A stretch of DNA of 25,874 nt from Atopobiaceae bacterium (lineage in GTDB: Bacteria > Actinomycetota > Coriobacteriia > Coriobacteriales > Atopobiaceae): the NCBI GenBank assembly GCA_017510875.1, contig JAFWLX010000229.1, forward strand, positions 1-25,874, written 5' to 3'. Of this stretch, positions 1 through 7,797 are shown piece after piece (position 1 is the first letter of the stretch; every line of letters begins with the position of its first letter). A model generated the notes under the pieces. It was not told where the DNA came from, made no database searches, and worked only from the letters and a program-made list of their open reading frames with translations. Made by a program: the position numbers and the translations under genes.

Positions 1-41
1 CTGTCACTGAATCGTGACAGAAAAGCCGGATGTTTTGATAT
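1..41 (+). repeat. Hairpin repeat, copy A (TGTCAC-N6-GTGACA plus conserved tail)
   Basis: Positions 2-19 form an inverted repeat, TGTCAC / GTGACA, around 6 nt. It is followed by a tail ending ATGTTTTGATAT (30-41). Positions 2-41 match 24728-24767 at 34 of 40 positions without gaps, so this is a dispersed repeat and not a chance hairpin. The left side is cut by the window edge. Its role is unknown; a REP-like element or an operator shared by two loci are both possible. Confidence 0.6.
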
Positions 42-236
42 CACCCCCGAAGCGTACCCCCACAGACCCCCGCGTCTCCACATGCTCCATGCAAATTGGC
101 TTCCTGCGTATCCCCAGTGTTTCAATCTGCGCCACAAGCGCCTTTCTCCCTCATACTGTTGGGGTTATCAGCACAAAAGACTTGAGGGGCTCCGCACGCT
201 GTCCGTCCCCTCACAAACTCACGGAAAGGAGTCCGG
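42..236. other. Leader region of the NuoE operon, no gene
   Basis: I see no convincing gene here. The open frames are short and overlap the well-supported NuoE gene in another phase. A 7-bp stem, TGAGGGG (183-189) with CCCCTCA (207-213), encloses 17 nt just upstream of the first gene and could be a leader hairpin. I cannot assign a promoter with confidence. Confidence 0.4.
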
Positions 237-731
237 ATGCAGCAACAAGCACCGAGCGATCTCACGCTGATCGAGCATACGCTCGACACGTACGCGTCAG
301 TGCCGGGTAGCCTCATTGCCATCTTGCAGGAGACCCAGGATGCCTATGGGTACCTCCCCATGGACGCGATGGAGCTCATCTCGCAGCGCACCGGAGTGGC
401 CCTGCCAACCATTGTGGGCGTTGCCACCTTCTACGCGCAGTTCAGGCTCGAGCCGGTGGGCAAGCACCTGATCATGCTCTGCCAGGGCACCGCCTGCCAC
501 GTAAACGGCTCTGAGCTCATCAGCAGCGCCATTACCAGCGAGCTGGGCATCGAGGACGGCCAGACCACTGCCGACGGCCTTTTCTCGCTCAAGCACGTAG
601 CCTGTCTGGGATGCTGCTCGCTCTCGCCGGTCATGATGATCGACGGGCAGACCTATGGCTCGCTCACGCCCGACAAGGCCAAGAAAGTCCTGCGCACCAT
701 TGCCGAGCAGGACAAAGAGGGAGGTGAGTAA
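237..731 (+). CDS. NuoE-like [2Fe-2S] thioredoxin-fold subunit (Stn/Bfu-type complex)
   Basis: This 164-residue protein is the 24-kDa NuoE-type electron-transfer subunit found with NuoF in complex I, bifurcating hydrogenases and related cytoplasmic complexes. The N-terminal helical half carries the family's GYLP and GVATFYAQF motifs (about 38-69). The C-terminal half has the four [2Fe-2S] ligands as C82-x4-C87 and C123-x3-C127. The ATG at 237 is preceded by AAAGGAG (225-231) with a 5-nt spacer, which fixes the start. It ends three bases before the NuoF-like gene, so the two are translationally linked. It probably passes electrons to or from the FMN/NADH subunit. A second NuoE lies at 4859 in the hydrogenase operon. 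Which complex this one serves is inferred from its neighbours. Confidence 0.93.
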   Translation: MQQQAPSDLTLIEHTLDTYASVPGSLIAILQETQDAYGYLPMDAMELISQRTGVALPTIVGVATFYAQFRLEPVGKHLIMLCQGTACHVNGSELISSAITSELGIEDGQTTADGLFSLKHVACLGCCSLSPVMMIDGQTYGSLTPDKAKKVLRTIAEQDKEGGE

Positions 732-734
732 GGC

Positions 735-2504
735 ATGAAGCTGATCATTGGAGAGGGCAGCTGCGGCCTTGCCGCCGGAGCTGGAGCAGTGCATGCCAAG
801 CTCGAGGAGCTCTTGGCACAGGACAATCCCACGGCCGTCGAGCTGGGCATTACCGGCTGCATTGGCATGTGCTTCCTCGAGCCCATTGTTGACGTCTACG
901 ACGACGAGGGGGAGCTGCACCGCCTGGTCAGGGTGCAGGAGAAAGACTGCAAGACCATCTACGAGGCTGCCACCACCGGCAATCTCTCGCTGCTTGACAA
1001 GCTGCTCATCACGCCCGAGGACGCAGAGTTCCTGAGCAAGCAGACGCGCATTGCGCTTCGTGATTGCGGCATCATTGACCCCGAGAGCATTGACGACTAC
1101 ATTGCCCACGGCGGCTACCAGGCCATCACCAAGATTCTTACCACGGGCATGACGCCCGACGACGTCATTGCCGAGATTGACGTCTCTGGCCTGGCCGGCC
1201 GTGGCGGCGCAGGCTTCTCGACCGCCTTCAAGTGGCGTGCCGCCAAGAACGCCGACGCCGGCGAGGACGGCCGCAAGTTCCTTATCTGCAACGCCGACGA
1301 GGGCGACCCCGGCGCCTTCATGGATCGCGCCGTCATTGAGGGCGACCCGCACGCCCTTATCGAGGGCATGCTCGTAGGCGCCTACAGCATTGGCGCCAGC
1401 GAAGCCATCGTCTATGTGCGCGCAGAGTACCCGCTGGCCATCGTGCGCCTGAAGAAGGCCATCGTCGACGCCACCGAGCGCGGCTATCTGGGCAACAACA
1501 TCTGCGGTAGCGACTTTAGCTGCACGCTGCGCATCAAGGCTGGTGCCGGCGCCTTTGTCTGCGGCGAGGAGACCGCCCTGATCGAGTCGCTTGAGGGCAA
1601 GCGTGGCATGCCGCGCCTGAAGCCGCCCTTCCCTGCCCAGGCAGGCTACTGGCATCAGCCGTCCAACATCAACAACGTCGAGACCTACGCCAACGTTGCC
1701 TGGATCATCAACAACGGCGGCAAGGCGTTTGCGGCCATGGGCACCGAGAACTCAAAGGGCACCAAGGTCTTTGCCCTCTCGGGCAAGATTGCCCGTGGTG
1801 GCCTGGTAGAGATTCCCATGGGCACCACGCTGCGCGAGGTCATCTTTGGCATTGGCGGGGGCATCCGCGGCGGCAAGGAGTTCAAGGCCGTGCAGCTGGG
1901 CGGCCCCTCGGGTGGCTGCCTGCCCGCAAGCAAGCTTGACACCGTCATCGACTACCGCGAGCTCTCTGCCACCGGCGCCATCATGGGCTCGGGTGGCATG
2001 GTCGTCATGGACGAGAGCACCTGCATGGTGGGCATGGCCCGCTTCTTCCTTGACTTCACGGCCAAGGAGAGCTGCGGCAAGTGCGTACACTGCCGCATTG
2101 GCACCAAGCGCATGCTCGAGATCCTGGACCGCATTGTTGCCGGCAAGGGCGAAGAGGGCGACATCGAGAAGCTTGAGGACCTGTGCTACGCCATCAAGGA
2201 TGGCGCGCTCTGCGGCCTAGGTCAGACGGCCCCCAACCCCGTGCTCACCACCATCCGCTACTTCCGCAACGAGCTTGAGGCCCACATAGCCGAGAAGCGC
2301 TGCCCCGCAGGCGAGTGCCGCGAACTTATCAGCTACTCCATTGACCAGGACGTCTGCGTTGGCTGCACCGCTTGCGCGCGTCAGTGCCCGGTGCAGGCCA
2401 TCACGGGCGAGCGCAAGAGCCCGCACAAGATTGACCAAACGCTCTGCATCAAATGCGGAAACTGCAAGACGGCCTGCCGCTTTGGCGCCGTCGTGGTTGC
2501 CTAG
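735..2504 (+). CDS. NuoF-like NADH/FMN subunit with extra ferredoxin domains (HydB/StnB type)
   Basis: This 589-residue flavoprotein has three parts. The N-terminal thioredoxin-like [2Fe-2S] domain keeps three cysteines (C10, C42, C46), starting SCGLAAGA like the small protein at 9138. The NuoF core has the FMN/NADH motifs GRGGAGF and NADEGDPGAFMDR, then GAGAFVCGEETAL, and the [4Fe-4S] ligands CGKCVHC plus the Cys of ALCGLG. The C-terminal 2x[4Fe-4S] ferredoxin has CVGCTACARQCP and CIKCGNCKTACR. This architecture is that of HydB of electron-bifurcating hydrogenases and the equivalent subunit of Stn/Bfu complexes, which oxidise or reduce NAD(H) at FMN. It has a paralogue at 9525. Here the next gene is an NfnB-like protein rather than HydA, so a transhydrogenase-type complex is inferred. 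Confidence 0.93.
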   Translation: MKLIIGEGSCGLAAGAGAVHAKLEELLAQDNPTAVELGITGCIGMCFLEPIVDVYDDEGELHRLVRVQEKDCKTIYEAATTGNLSLLDKLLITPEDAEFLSKQTRIALRDCGIIDPESIDDYIAHGGYQAITKILTTGMTPDDVIAEIDVSGLAGRGGAGFSTAFKWRAAKNADAGEDGRKFLICNADEGDPGAFMDRAVIEGDPHALIEGMLVGAYSIGASEAIVYVRAEYPLAIVRLKKAIVDATERGYLGNNICGSDFSCTLRIKAGAGAFVCGEETALIESLEGKRGMPRLKPPFPAQAGYWHQPSNINNVETYANVAWIINNGGKAFAAMGTENSKGTKVFALSGKIARGGLVEIPMGTTLREVIFGIGGGIRGGKEFKAVQLGGPSGGCLPASKLDTVIDYRELSATGAIMGSGGMVVMDESTCMVGMARFFLDFTAKESCGKCVHCRIGTKRMLEILDRIVAGKGEEGDIEKLEDLCYAIKDGALCGLGQTAPNPVLTTIRYFRNELEAHIAEKRCPAGECRELISYSIDQDVCVGCTACARQCPVQAITGERKSPHKIDQTLCIKCGNCKTACRFGAVVVA

Positions 2505-2518
2505 GAGGGAGGAACGAA

Positions 2519-4573
2519 ATGCCCATCACCTATACCATCGACGGCATCACGGTTACCGCCGAAGCCGACGACACCATCCTCACATCGGCCACCAAGGCCG
2601 GCATCGAGATTCCCAGCCTCTGCTTTGATGCGCGCACGGCCATCTACGGCGCCTGCGGCGTCTGCCTCGTAGAGGTTGAGGGCGTACCCAAGCTGCTGCG
2701 TGCCTGCTCGGCCCGCCCGTAAGAAGGCTACGTCGTCTCCACCAAGACCGACCGCGTCAAGCGCGCCCGCCAGACCGCACTGGAGCTTCTGCTCTCAGAC
2801 CATACCGGTGACTGCCGTGGGCCCTGCAAGCTTAACTGCCCGGCCATGACCGACTGCCAGAAGTACGTCAATGAAATCAAAGAGGGTCGCTACAAGGACG
2901 CCGTCTCTACCATCTACGACGCCTTCCCGCTGCCCGCCTCCATCGGTCGGGTGTGCCCGCATCCCTGCGAGGATGCCTGTCGCCGCCAGATGGTTGAGGA
3001 GCCCATTTCCATCGCCTTCCTCAAGGCCTTTGCCGCCGACAAGATTGAAGCCGACGGTGACCCGTACGTCATCCAGTGCGAGCCGGACACCGGCAAGCAC
3101 GTTGCCATTGTGGGCGGCGGCCCGGCCGGCCTTACTGCGGCCTACTTCCTGCGCCGCTATGGCCATCAGGTCACCATCTACGACATGATGCCCAAGATGG
3201 GCGGCATGCTGCGCTATGGCATACCCGAGTACCGCCTGCCCAAGGCCGTGCTTGACCGCGAGATCCATATCATCGCCGACTCGGGCGTAAAGATGGTCAA
3301 CGACGTGCGTCTGGGCAAAGAGATCACCCTTGATGGCCTGCGTGACCAGCATGACGCCGTGCTTTTGGCCATTGGCGCCTGGACGTCCATGAGCATGCGC
3401 GTGCCCGGCGAGGATCTAGAGGGCGTGTATGGCGGCATCGACTTCTTGGAGCGTCTGGGTCTGGGCGAGAAGCCCGTGCTGGGCGAGCGTGTGGCCGTCT
3501 GCGGTGGCGGCAACACCGCCATGGACTGCTGCCGCACCGCCGTGCGCCTGGGCGCCAAAGAGGTCTACGTCATCTACCGTCGTACCAGAAACGAGATGCC
3601 CGCCGCCGACATAGAGATCGAGGAGGCCGAGGAGGAGGGCGTGACCTTCAAGTTCCTCACCAATCCCATCGAGTTCTACGGCGAGAACGGCAAGCTCACG
3701 GGCGTGAAGCTGCAGATCATGGAGCTTGGCGAGCCCGACGCCTCGGGGCGCCGCCGTCCTGTGCCTGTGGAGGGTGCCACCGAGGACATCGCGCTTGACA
3801 ACGTGCTTATGGCCATTGGACAGACCGCTAACTGCGACGGTGTCGATGCAAGCCTGCTTACCCCGCGTGGCACCATTGCCTGCGACGAGCTTACCTTCCG
3901 CACCGCCTTTGATGACGTCTTTGCCGCCGGCGACGTTACCAATCGTGGCGCCGGCATTGCCATTCAGGCCATTGGCGAGGCCCAGAAGGCGGCCCTGTGC
4001 ATCAACAACTACCTTGAGGGCGACGAGGTTCGCGGACACATCCCCTACTTTGTCGAGCGCGAGGTCACGCCGGAGGAGTTTGAGGACCGTCCCAAGCAGA
4101 ACCGCGAGAAGATGCCCGGCCTTACGCCCGAGCAGCGCCGCGACAACTTTGAGCCCATCTACTTTGGATTCACCGAGGAGCAGGCGCTGCGCGAGGCGTC
4201 CCGCTGCCTTGAGTGTGGCTGCCACGACTACTACGACTGCCGCCTCATCCGCTTTGCCCACGCCTTTGACGTAAACCCGTCAAAGTATGCCGGCGAGACT
4301 CCCAACCGCGAGAACGTACCCGTGGTCACCGAGATGATCGTGCACGACCCCAACAAGTGCGTACTCTGCGGCCTGTGCTACCGCACCTGCGAGCAGGTGG
4401 CAGGCAAGACCTTCCTGGGCCTGTACAACCGCGGCTTCTCTACCGTGGTCAACCCCATGGTGCCCGAAGAGGCGCGCACCTTCTGTGCCACATGCCTGAA
4501 GTGCGTCGAGGTCTGTCCCACCGGCGCCATGCGCAGCTACCCCGCAGTAGAGCGCAAGGTCGCGCTGTCCTAG
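2519..4573 (+). pseudogene. NfnB/GltD-like FAD-NAD(P) oxidoreductase with 2Fe-2S and ferredoxin domains, in-frame TAA at codon 68
   Basis: Read through, this is a 684-codon large subunit. In order it holds an N-terminal [2Fe-2S] domain (Cys in IPSLC, GACGVC and RAC), the start of a Cys-rich cluster region (DHTGDCRGPC), and the GltD-like Cys segment (VCPHPCEDAC). An FAD Rossmann motif (IVGGGPAG, about 195-205), an NADP Rossmann motif (VCGGGNTAMD, about 324) and a C-terminal 2x[4Fe-4S] ferredoxin (CVLCGLC, CATCLKCVEVCP) follow. This matches the StnC/NfnB-like subunit of bifurcating transhydrogenases. A TAA at 2720-2722 falls after LLRACSARP and before EGYVVSTKT. The frame is unchanged on both sides and similarity continues without loss, so one base change would restore it. 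The first ATG after the stop (2846) lacks a visible RBS. True nonsense mutation, sequence error and readthrough are all open. Confidence 0.85.
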
Positions 4574-4596
4574 CACACGCAAAGCACCTCTTCTTA

Positions 4597-4622
4597 CCGG
4601 CCCCTTAAAGGGGCCGGTTTTT
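4597..4622 (+). terminator. Rho-independent terminator after the NuoE/NuoF/NfnB-like operon
   Basis: CCGGCCCC (597-604 of the 4-kb block) pairs with GGGGCCGG (4610-4617) around the loop TTAAA, followed by five T (4618-4622). It lies 24 nt after the stop codon at 4571-4573 and separates this operon from the hydrogenase operon. Confidence 0.9.
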
Positions 4623-4640
4623 ATACGCACGCACAACCTA

Positions 4641-4748
4641 AAGGGCGTCGCCACCCGACTTGGGCGCGAAGGGCGACGCCCCTTAGCGGAACACATTCCT
4701 GGGAAAGTGTTCCGCTCGGCAAGCCTGCCCAGAAAGGTGACCCTTTGT
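4641..4748. repeat. Run of three hairpins between operons
   Basis: GGGCGTCGCC (4643-4652) pairs perfectly with GGCGACGCCC (4672-4681). AGCGGAACAC (4685-4694) pairs perfectly with GTGTTCCGCT (4707-4716), with further pairing of TTCC/GGAA inside its loop. A smaller AAAGG/CCTTT stem follows near 4734-4747. No coding sequence fits. The strong consecutive stems suggest either a REP/MITE-like element or a structured transcript. The element lies after the terminator and before the next promoter. Confidence 0.6.
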
Positions 4749-4797
4749 TTGGCAAACCCCACCGTAGAACACCGCACGAAAACGGCCAGTAACAATC

Positions 4798-4806
4798 TGG
4801 TATGAT
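4798..4806 (+). promoter_or_regulatory. Extended -10 promoter for the hydrogenase operon
   Basis: TGG followed by TATGAT (4801-4806) fits an extended -10 box (TGnTATAAT), with no clear -35 box. It lies 53 nt before the proposed hydC start. An inverted repeat, TTTCAAA (4806-4812) and TTTGAAA (4829-4835), overlaps and follows the -10 box and could be an operator. Confidence 0.5.
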
Positions 4807-4858
4807 TTCAAATTACGGGTTTTATAGTTTTGAAACACGGACAAGGGGGTTCAATTCT

Positions 4859-5356
4859 ATGCAAAAGAAGATCAGCAGTATGCCCTTTAAGGGCACGCCA
4901 GAACAGGAGGCGCAGCTCAAGGCCGTTATCGCCGAGAACTGCCACGACAAGAGCAACGTCATGGTCGTCATGCAGAAGGCTCAGGACATCTATGGCTACC
5001 TGCCCATTGAGGTCCAGGAAATGATTGCCGACGGCATGGGCGTTCCCATGGAGAAGGTCTACGGCGTGGCAACCTTCTACGCCCAGTTTGCACTCTCCCC
5101 CAAGGGCAAGTACAACATCTCTGTATGCCTGGGCACCGCCTGCTATGTCAAGGGTTCGGGCGACATTCTCGAGCTTCTCAAGGAGAAACTGGGCATCGAT
5201 GTGGGCGAGTGCACCCCCGATGGCAAGTTCTCGCTCGAGGCATGCCGCTGCATCGGCGCATGTGGCCTGGCACCTGTTCTCACCGTTAACGACGAGGTCT
5301 ACGGCCGTCTCGTTCCTGATGACGTAGATGCCATCCTCGCCAAGTACGCCGACTAA
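4859..5356 (+). CDS. hydC: NuoE-like [2Fe-2S] subunit of bifurcating [FeFe] hydrogenase (HydC)
   Basis: This 165-residue thioredoxin-fold [2Fe-2S] subunit carries ligands C90-x4-C95 and C131-x3-C135 and the family motifs GYLP and GVATFYAQF. The open frame runs back to an ATG at 4802, but that codon lies in the promoter -10 box. The ATG at 4859 has AAGGGGGT (4843-4850) with an 8-nt gap and is the likely start. In HydABC-type enzymes HydC works with HydB (here 9525) and HydA (here 11358) to couple H2 evolution to NADH plus reduced ferredoxin. Here it is separated from HydB and HydA by seven small genes, an order I recall from clostridial hydrogenase operons. It is a close paralogue of the protein at 237. 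Confidence 0.9.
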   Translation: MQKKISSMPFKGTPEQEAQLKAVIAENCHDKSNVMVVMQKAQDIYGYLPIEVQEMIADGMGVPMEKVYGVATFYAQFALSPKGKYNISVCLGTACYVKGSGDILELLKEKLGIDVGECTPDGKFSLEACRCIGACGLAPVLTVNDEVYGRLVPDDVDAILAKYAD

Positions 5357-5398
5357 TCGTTTGGTTTGGGTGGCGCTACACATAGGGAGACAAAGAGC

Positions 5399-5752
5399 AT
5401 GAAAATCTCGACAATCAGAGATCTGCTGGGCGCCGAAGTCCTCTGTTGCGAGGACTCACTGGACAGCGACGTCTATTCCGCTTGCGGAAGCGACATGATG
5501 AGCGATGTCCTTGCCTACGTTAAAGATCAGGCTGTACTGCTCACGGGCCTCGTGAATCCGCAGGTAATCCGGACGGCACAGATGATGGATATGGTGTGCA
5601 TCGTATTTGTCCGTTCCAAGAGACCAAGCGAAGCAATGATCTCTATGGCAGAAGACGATGGAATCGTCATGATGGCAACGGACATGCGCATGTACAACGC
5701 ATGCGGCACACTCTACGTCAACGGACTTATAGGGACGGCCACACATGTCTGA
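5399..5752 (+). CDS. DRTGG-domain protein (first of two)
   Basis: This 117-residue soluble protein has the pattern of the small DRTGG family members that accompany [FeFe]-hydrogenase operons. It begins MKISTIRDLLGAEVLC, and has DVLAYVKDQAVLLTGL and a closing CGTLYVNGL. The ATG at 5399 has AGGGAG (5384-5389) upstream. A longer frame from a TTG at 5366 has no RBS and is less likely. The gene overlaps the following ATPase gene by 8 nt, which implies coupled translation. The DRTGG domain is thought to bind ligands or regulate; no catalytic residues are evident. Family assignment is from recalled sequence pattern and context. Confidence 0.75.
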   Translation: MKISTIRDLLGAEVLCCEDSLDSDVYSACGSDMMSDVLAYVKDQAVLLTGLVNPQVIRTAQMMDMVCIVFVRSKRPSEAMISMAEDDGIVMMATDMRMYNACGTLYVNGLIGTATHV

Positions 5753-6167
5753 GCCTCTTGTTTTTCACTTCGACGTAGACGGAGAGAACTTCACCTCTGC
5801 CGGACAGGCCTCTACGCAGGTCAAGAAGAACCTACGTCAACTGGGTCTTTCTCCTGAGATCATCCGCCGGGTCTCCATTGCCATGTACGAGGGCGAGATC
5901 AACATGGTCATCCATGCGGACGGCGGAACCGCTGACGTCATAGTCTCTGATGATGGCATCGATATTGTGCTCAAAGACCAAGGCCCTGGTATTCCCAACG
6001 TCGAGCAGGCCATGCAGGAGGGGTTCTCAACCGCCACCGACAGCATTCGCTCTTTGGGATTTGGCGCGGGAATGGGCCTGCCCAACATGAAACGCTACAC
6101 CGACTCAATGAACATTGACACCGTGGTTGGAGAAGGCACGACCGTAACGATGCGCGTGGACCTGTAG
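5745..6167 (+). CDS. RsbW/SpoIIAB-like ATP-binding protein (GHKL ATPase)
   Basis: This 140-residue stand-alone GHKL ATPase has an N-box (E49 and E51 with N53, in MYEGEINMVIHA), a G1 box (DQGPGIPN, 78-85) and a G2 box (GFGAGMGLPNMK, 105-116). There is no dimerisation/phosphoacceptor domain, so it resembles anti-sigma kinases such as RsbW and RsbT rather than a full sensor kinase. No anti-sigma-factor antagonist (STAS) gene is visible in the window. Its partners are probably the adjacent DRTGG and HydS-like proteins. It starts inside the end of the DRTGG gene and is followed 27 nt later by the sensory-hydrogenase gene. Confidence 0.85.
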   Translation: MSEPLVFHFDVDGENFTSAGQASTQVKKNLRQLGLSPEIIRRVSIAMYEGEINMVIHADGGTADVIVSDDGIDIVLKDQGPGIPNVEQAMQEGFSTATDSIRSLGFGAGMGLPNMKRYTDSMNIDTVVGEGTTVTMRVDL

Positions 6168-6194
6168 CACAAGCCCATTGTCCTAGGTGGTTTT

Positions 6195-7454
6195 ATGGCA
6201 AGCAGCACATACGAGCATTCGGTGCGACTAGACGTAAGCAAGTGCACCGGCTGCACCAATTGCCTAAAAAGATGCCCGACGGAGGCCATCCGTATTCATG
6301 ACGGGCATGCACAGATCAACGATGTGCGCTGCATCGATTGCGGCGAATGCATTCGCATATGCAGCAACCGCGCCAAGAAGGCCGTGGTTGGACGCATCGA
6401 GGACATGGATCGGTTCCGCTACAAGATCGCGCTGCCTGCCCCATCGCTCTATGGGCAATTTGACAACCTGGACGATGTTGACTACGTGCTGGATGGCCTG
6501 CTAAAGATCGGCTTCGACGACGTCTACGAGGTATCCAAAGCTGCCGAGCTTGTAAGTGCATACACCAGGCTGTACCTTAAGACCGAGGGCATCAAGCTGC
6601 CCGTCATTAGCTCTGCCTGTCCCGTGGCGGTACGCCTGATAGCGCTGCGCTTCCCTTCTCTCAACGACAACGTCATGCACATGCTGCCCCCCATGGAGGT
6701 GGCGGCAAAGCTGGCCAGAAGACGGGCAAAGCAGCAACATCCCGAGCTTGCGGATGACGAGATAGGCGTGTGCTTCATCTCGCCCTGCCCGGCAAAGGCA
6801 AGCTACGTCAAGAACGGATTTGCGGAATACCAAAGCAACGTTGACGTGGTCATCTCTATGAGCGACGTGTACTTTGCCCTGCTCAACAAGATGTCCCGCA
6901 CGCAGGATGTCGAGTCGCTTAGCGATTCCGGCATGATTGGCATTGGGTGGGCAAGCTCGGGTGGAGAGGCCACGGCGCTCTTCAATGACGAGTATCTTGC
7001 TGCCGATGGCATCGAGAACATCATCAACGTGCTCGAGCAGATTGAGAACGGCAATATCCCAAAGGTCAAGTTCATCGAGCTAGACGCCTGTACGGCTGGC
7101 TGCGTTGGCGGAGTGCTTACGGTGCAAAACCCCTACATCGCCAAGACAAGGCTCCAGTCGCTTAGAAGGTTCTTGCCCGTATCCACAAACTTCCTCTCGC
7201 CAGAGGAGCAGGAATACATTCCCGAGCTGTACCTGTTTGACGAGCTGCCAGAGTACGAGCCCATGACGCAGCTATCCCGCAGCATGGCCGAGTCCATGCG
7301 CATGATGGCCGACATTCAGCGGCTGCGCGACCTGCTTCCGGGCATCGATTGCGGTGCCTGCGGCGCGCCGGGTTGCAGGGCAATGGCCGAGGACATCGTC
7401 AAGGGAGTCGCACGTCTTGAGGACTGTATGATCCTGGAGAAGAAAGAGGACTGA
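6195..7454 (+). CDS. HydS-like (group C type) [FeFe]-hydrogenase-related protein, PAS-less
   Basis: This 419-residue protein has three parts: a 2x[4Fe-4S] ferredoxin (CTGCTNCLKRCP, CIDCGECIRICS), an [FeFe]-hydrogenase-like core, and a C-terminal Fes-type [4Fe-4S] motif (C386, C389, C394, C411). The four H-cluster ligand cysteines are present: C142 (SSACP), C198 (SPCPAK), and C299 and C303 (DACTAGC). Alanine 141 replaces the proton-relay cysteine of TSCCP, and the Glu of the MPCxxKxxE motif is not kept. These changes match putative sensory hydrogenases (HydS/group C) with low turnover. The usual PAS or output domain is absent, so signalling may pass to the flanking ATPases and DRTGG proteins. 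A HydA accessory role is the alternative. Confidence 0.85.
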   Translation: MASSTYEHSVRLDVSKCTGCTNCLKRCPTEAIRIHDGHAQINDVRCIDCGECIRICSNRAKKAVVGRIEDMDRFRYKIALPAPSLYGQFDNLDDVDYVLDGLLKIGFDDVYEVSKAAELVSAYTRLYLKTEGIKLPVISSACPVAVRLIALRFPSLNDNVMHMLPPMEVAAKLARRRAKQQHPELADDEIGVCFISPCPAKASYVKNGFAEYQSNVDVVISMSDVYFALLNKMSRTQDVESLSDSGMIGIGWASSGGEATALFNDEYLAADGIENIINVLEQIENGNIPKVKFIELDACTAGCVGGVLTVQNPYIAKTRLQSLRRFLPVSTNFLSPEEQEYIPELYLFDELPEYEPMTQLSRSMAESMRMMADIQRLRDLLPGIDCGACGAPGCRAMAEDIVKGVARLEDCMILEKKED

Positions 7455-7455
7455 G

Positions 7456-7782
7456 GTGAAGGTCAACGAGCTTCTCTCGCACGGCTTTGAGTCTCTGTCG
7501 CTGCCTGACGGCGAGCGCGAGATTGACGGCGTCTACATTGGCGACCTGCTGAGCTGGGTCATGGGCCGTGCGCAGATGGACAACGCATGGATCACCATCA
7601 TGACCAACGTCAACGTGATAGCGGTCGCAAGCCTTGCCGACACCTCGTGCGTCATCCTTGCCGAGGACGTCGACATGCCCGAAGACCTGGTGCAGACAGC
7701 AAGGGAGAAGGACGTCAACATCTTACGTAGCCCAGACCCCATCTACGAGACGGCGCTGCGGCTTGCCGCGCTCATCGCCTAA
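7456..7782 (+). CDS. DRTGG-domain-like protein (second of two)
   Basis: This 108-residue soluble protein starts MKVNELLSHGFESLSL and contains DGVYIGDLLSWVMGRA followed by WITIMTNVNVIAVASL. That is the small DRTGG-like fold expected downstream of HydS-like genes. The start is GTG at 7456, only one base after the upstream TGA, with AAAGAGGA (7444-7450) inside the end of the preceding gene serving as RBS. The tight packing indicates translational coupling. It is diverged from the protein at 5399 and may form a pair with it. No catalytic motif is visible. Confidence 0.75.
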   Translation: MKVNELLSHGFESLSLPDGEREIDGVYIGDLLSWVMGRAQMDNAWITIMTNVNVIAVASLADTSCVILAEDVDMPEDLVQTAREKDVNILRSPDPIYETALRLAALIA

Positions 7783-7797
7783 GGAACACGCACAGCC

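Noticed and set aside
14..310. 98-codon plus-strand open frame at the window start
   Set aside because: It overlaps the NuoE start in another frame, has no recognisable features and runs through a repeat element.
297..1655. 452-codon minus-strand open frame opposite the first NuoE/NuoF genes
   Set aside because: Same reasons: no motif, no RBS, antisense to clear genes.
4802..4858. Longer N-terminus for HydC from ATG 4802
   Set aside because: That ATG overlaps the -10 box and has no RBS. ATG 4859 has a strong RBS and fits family length.
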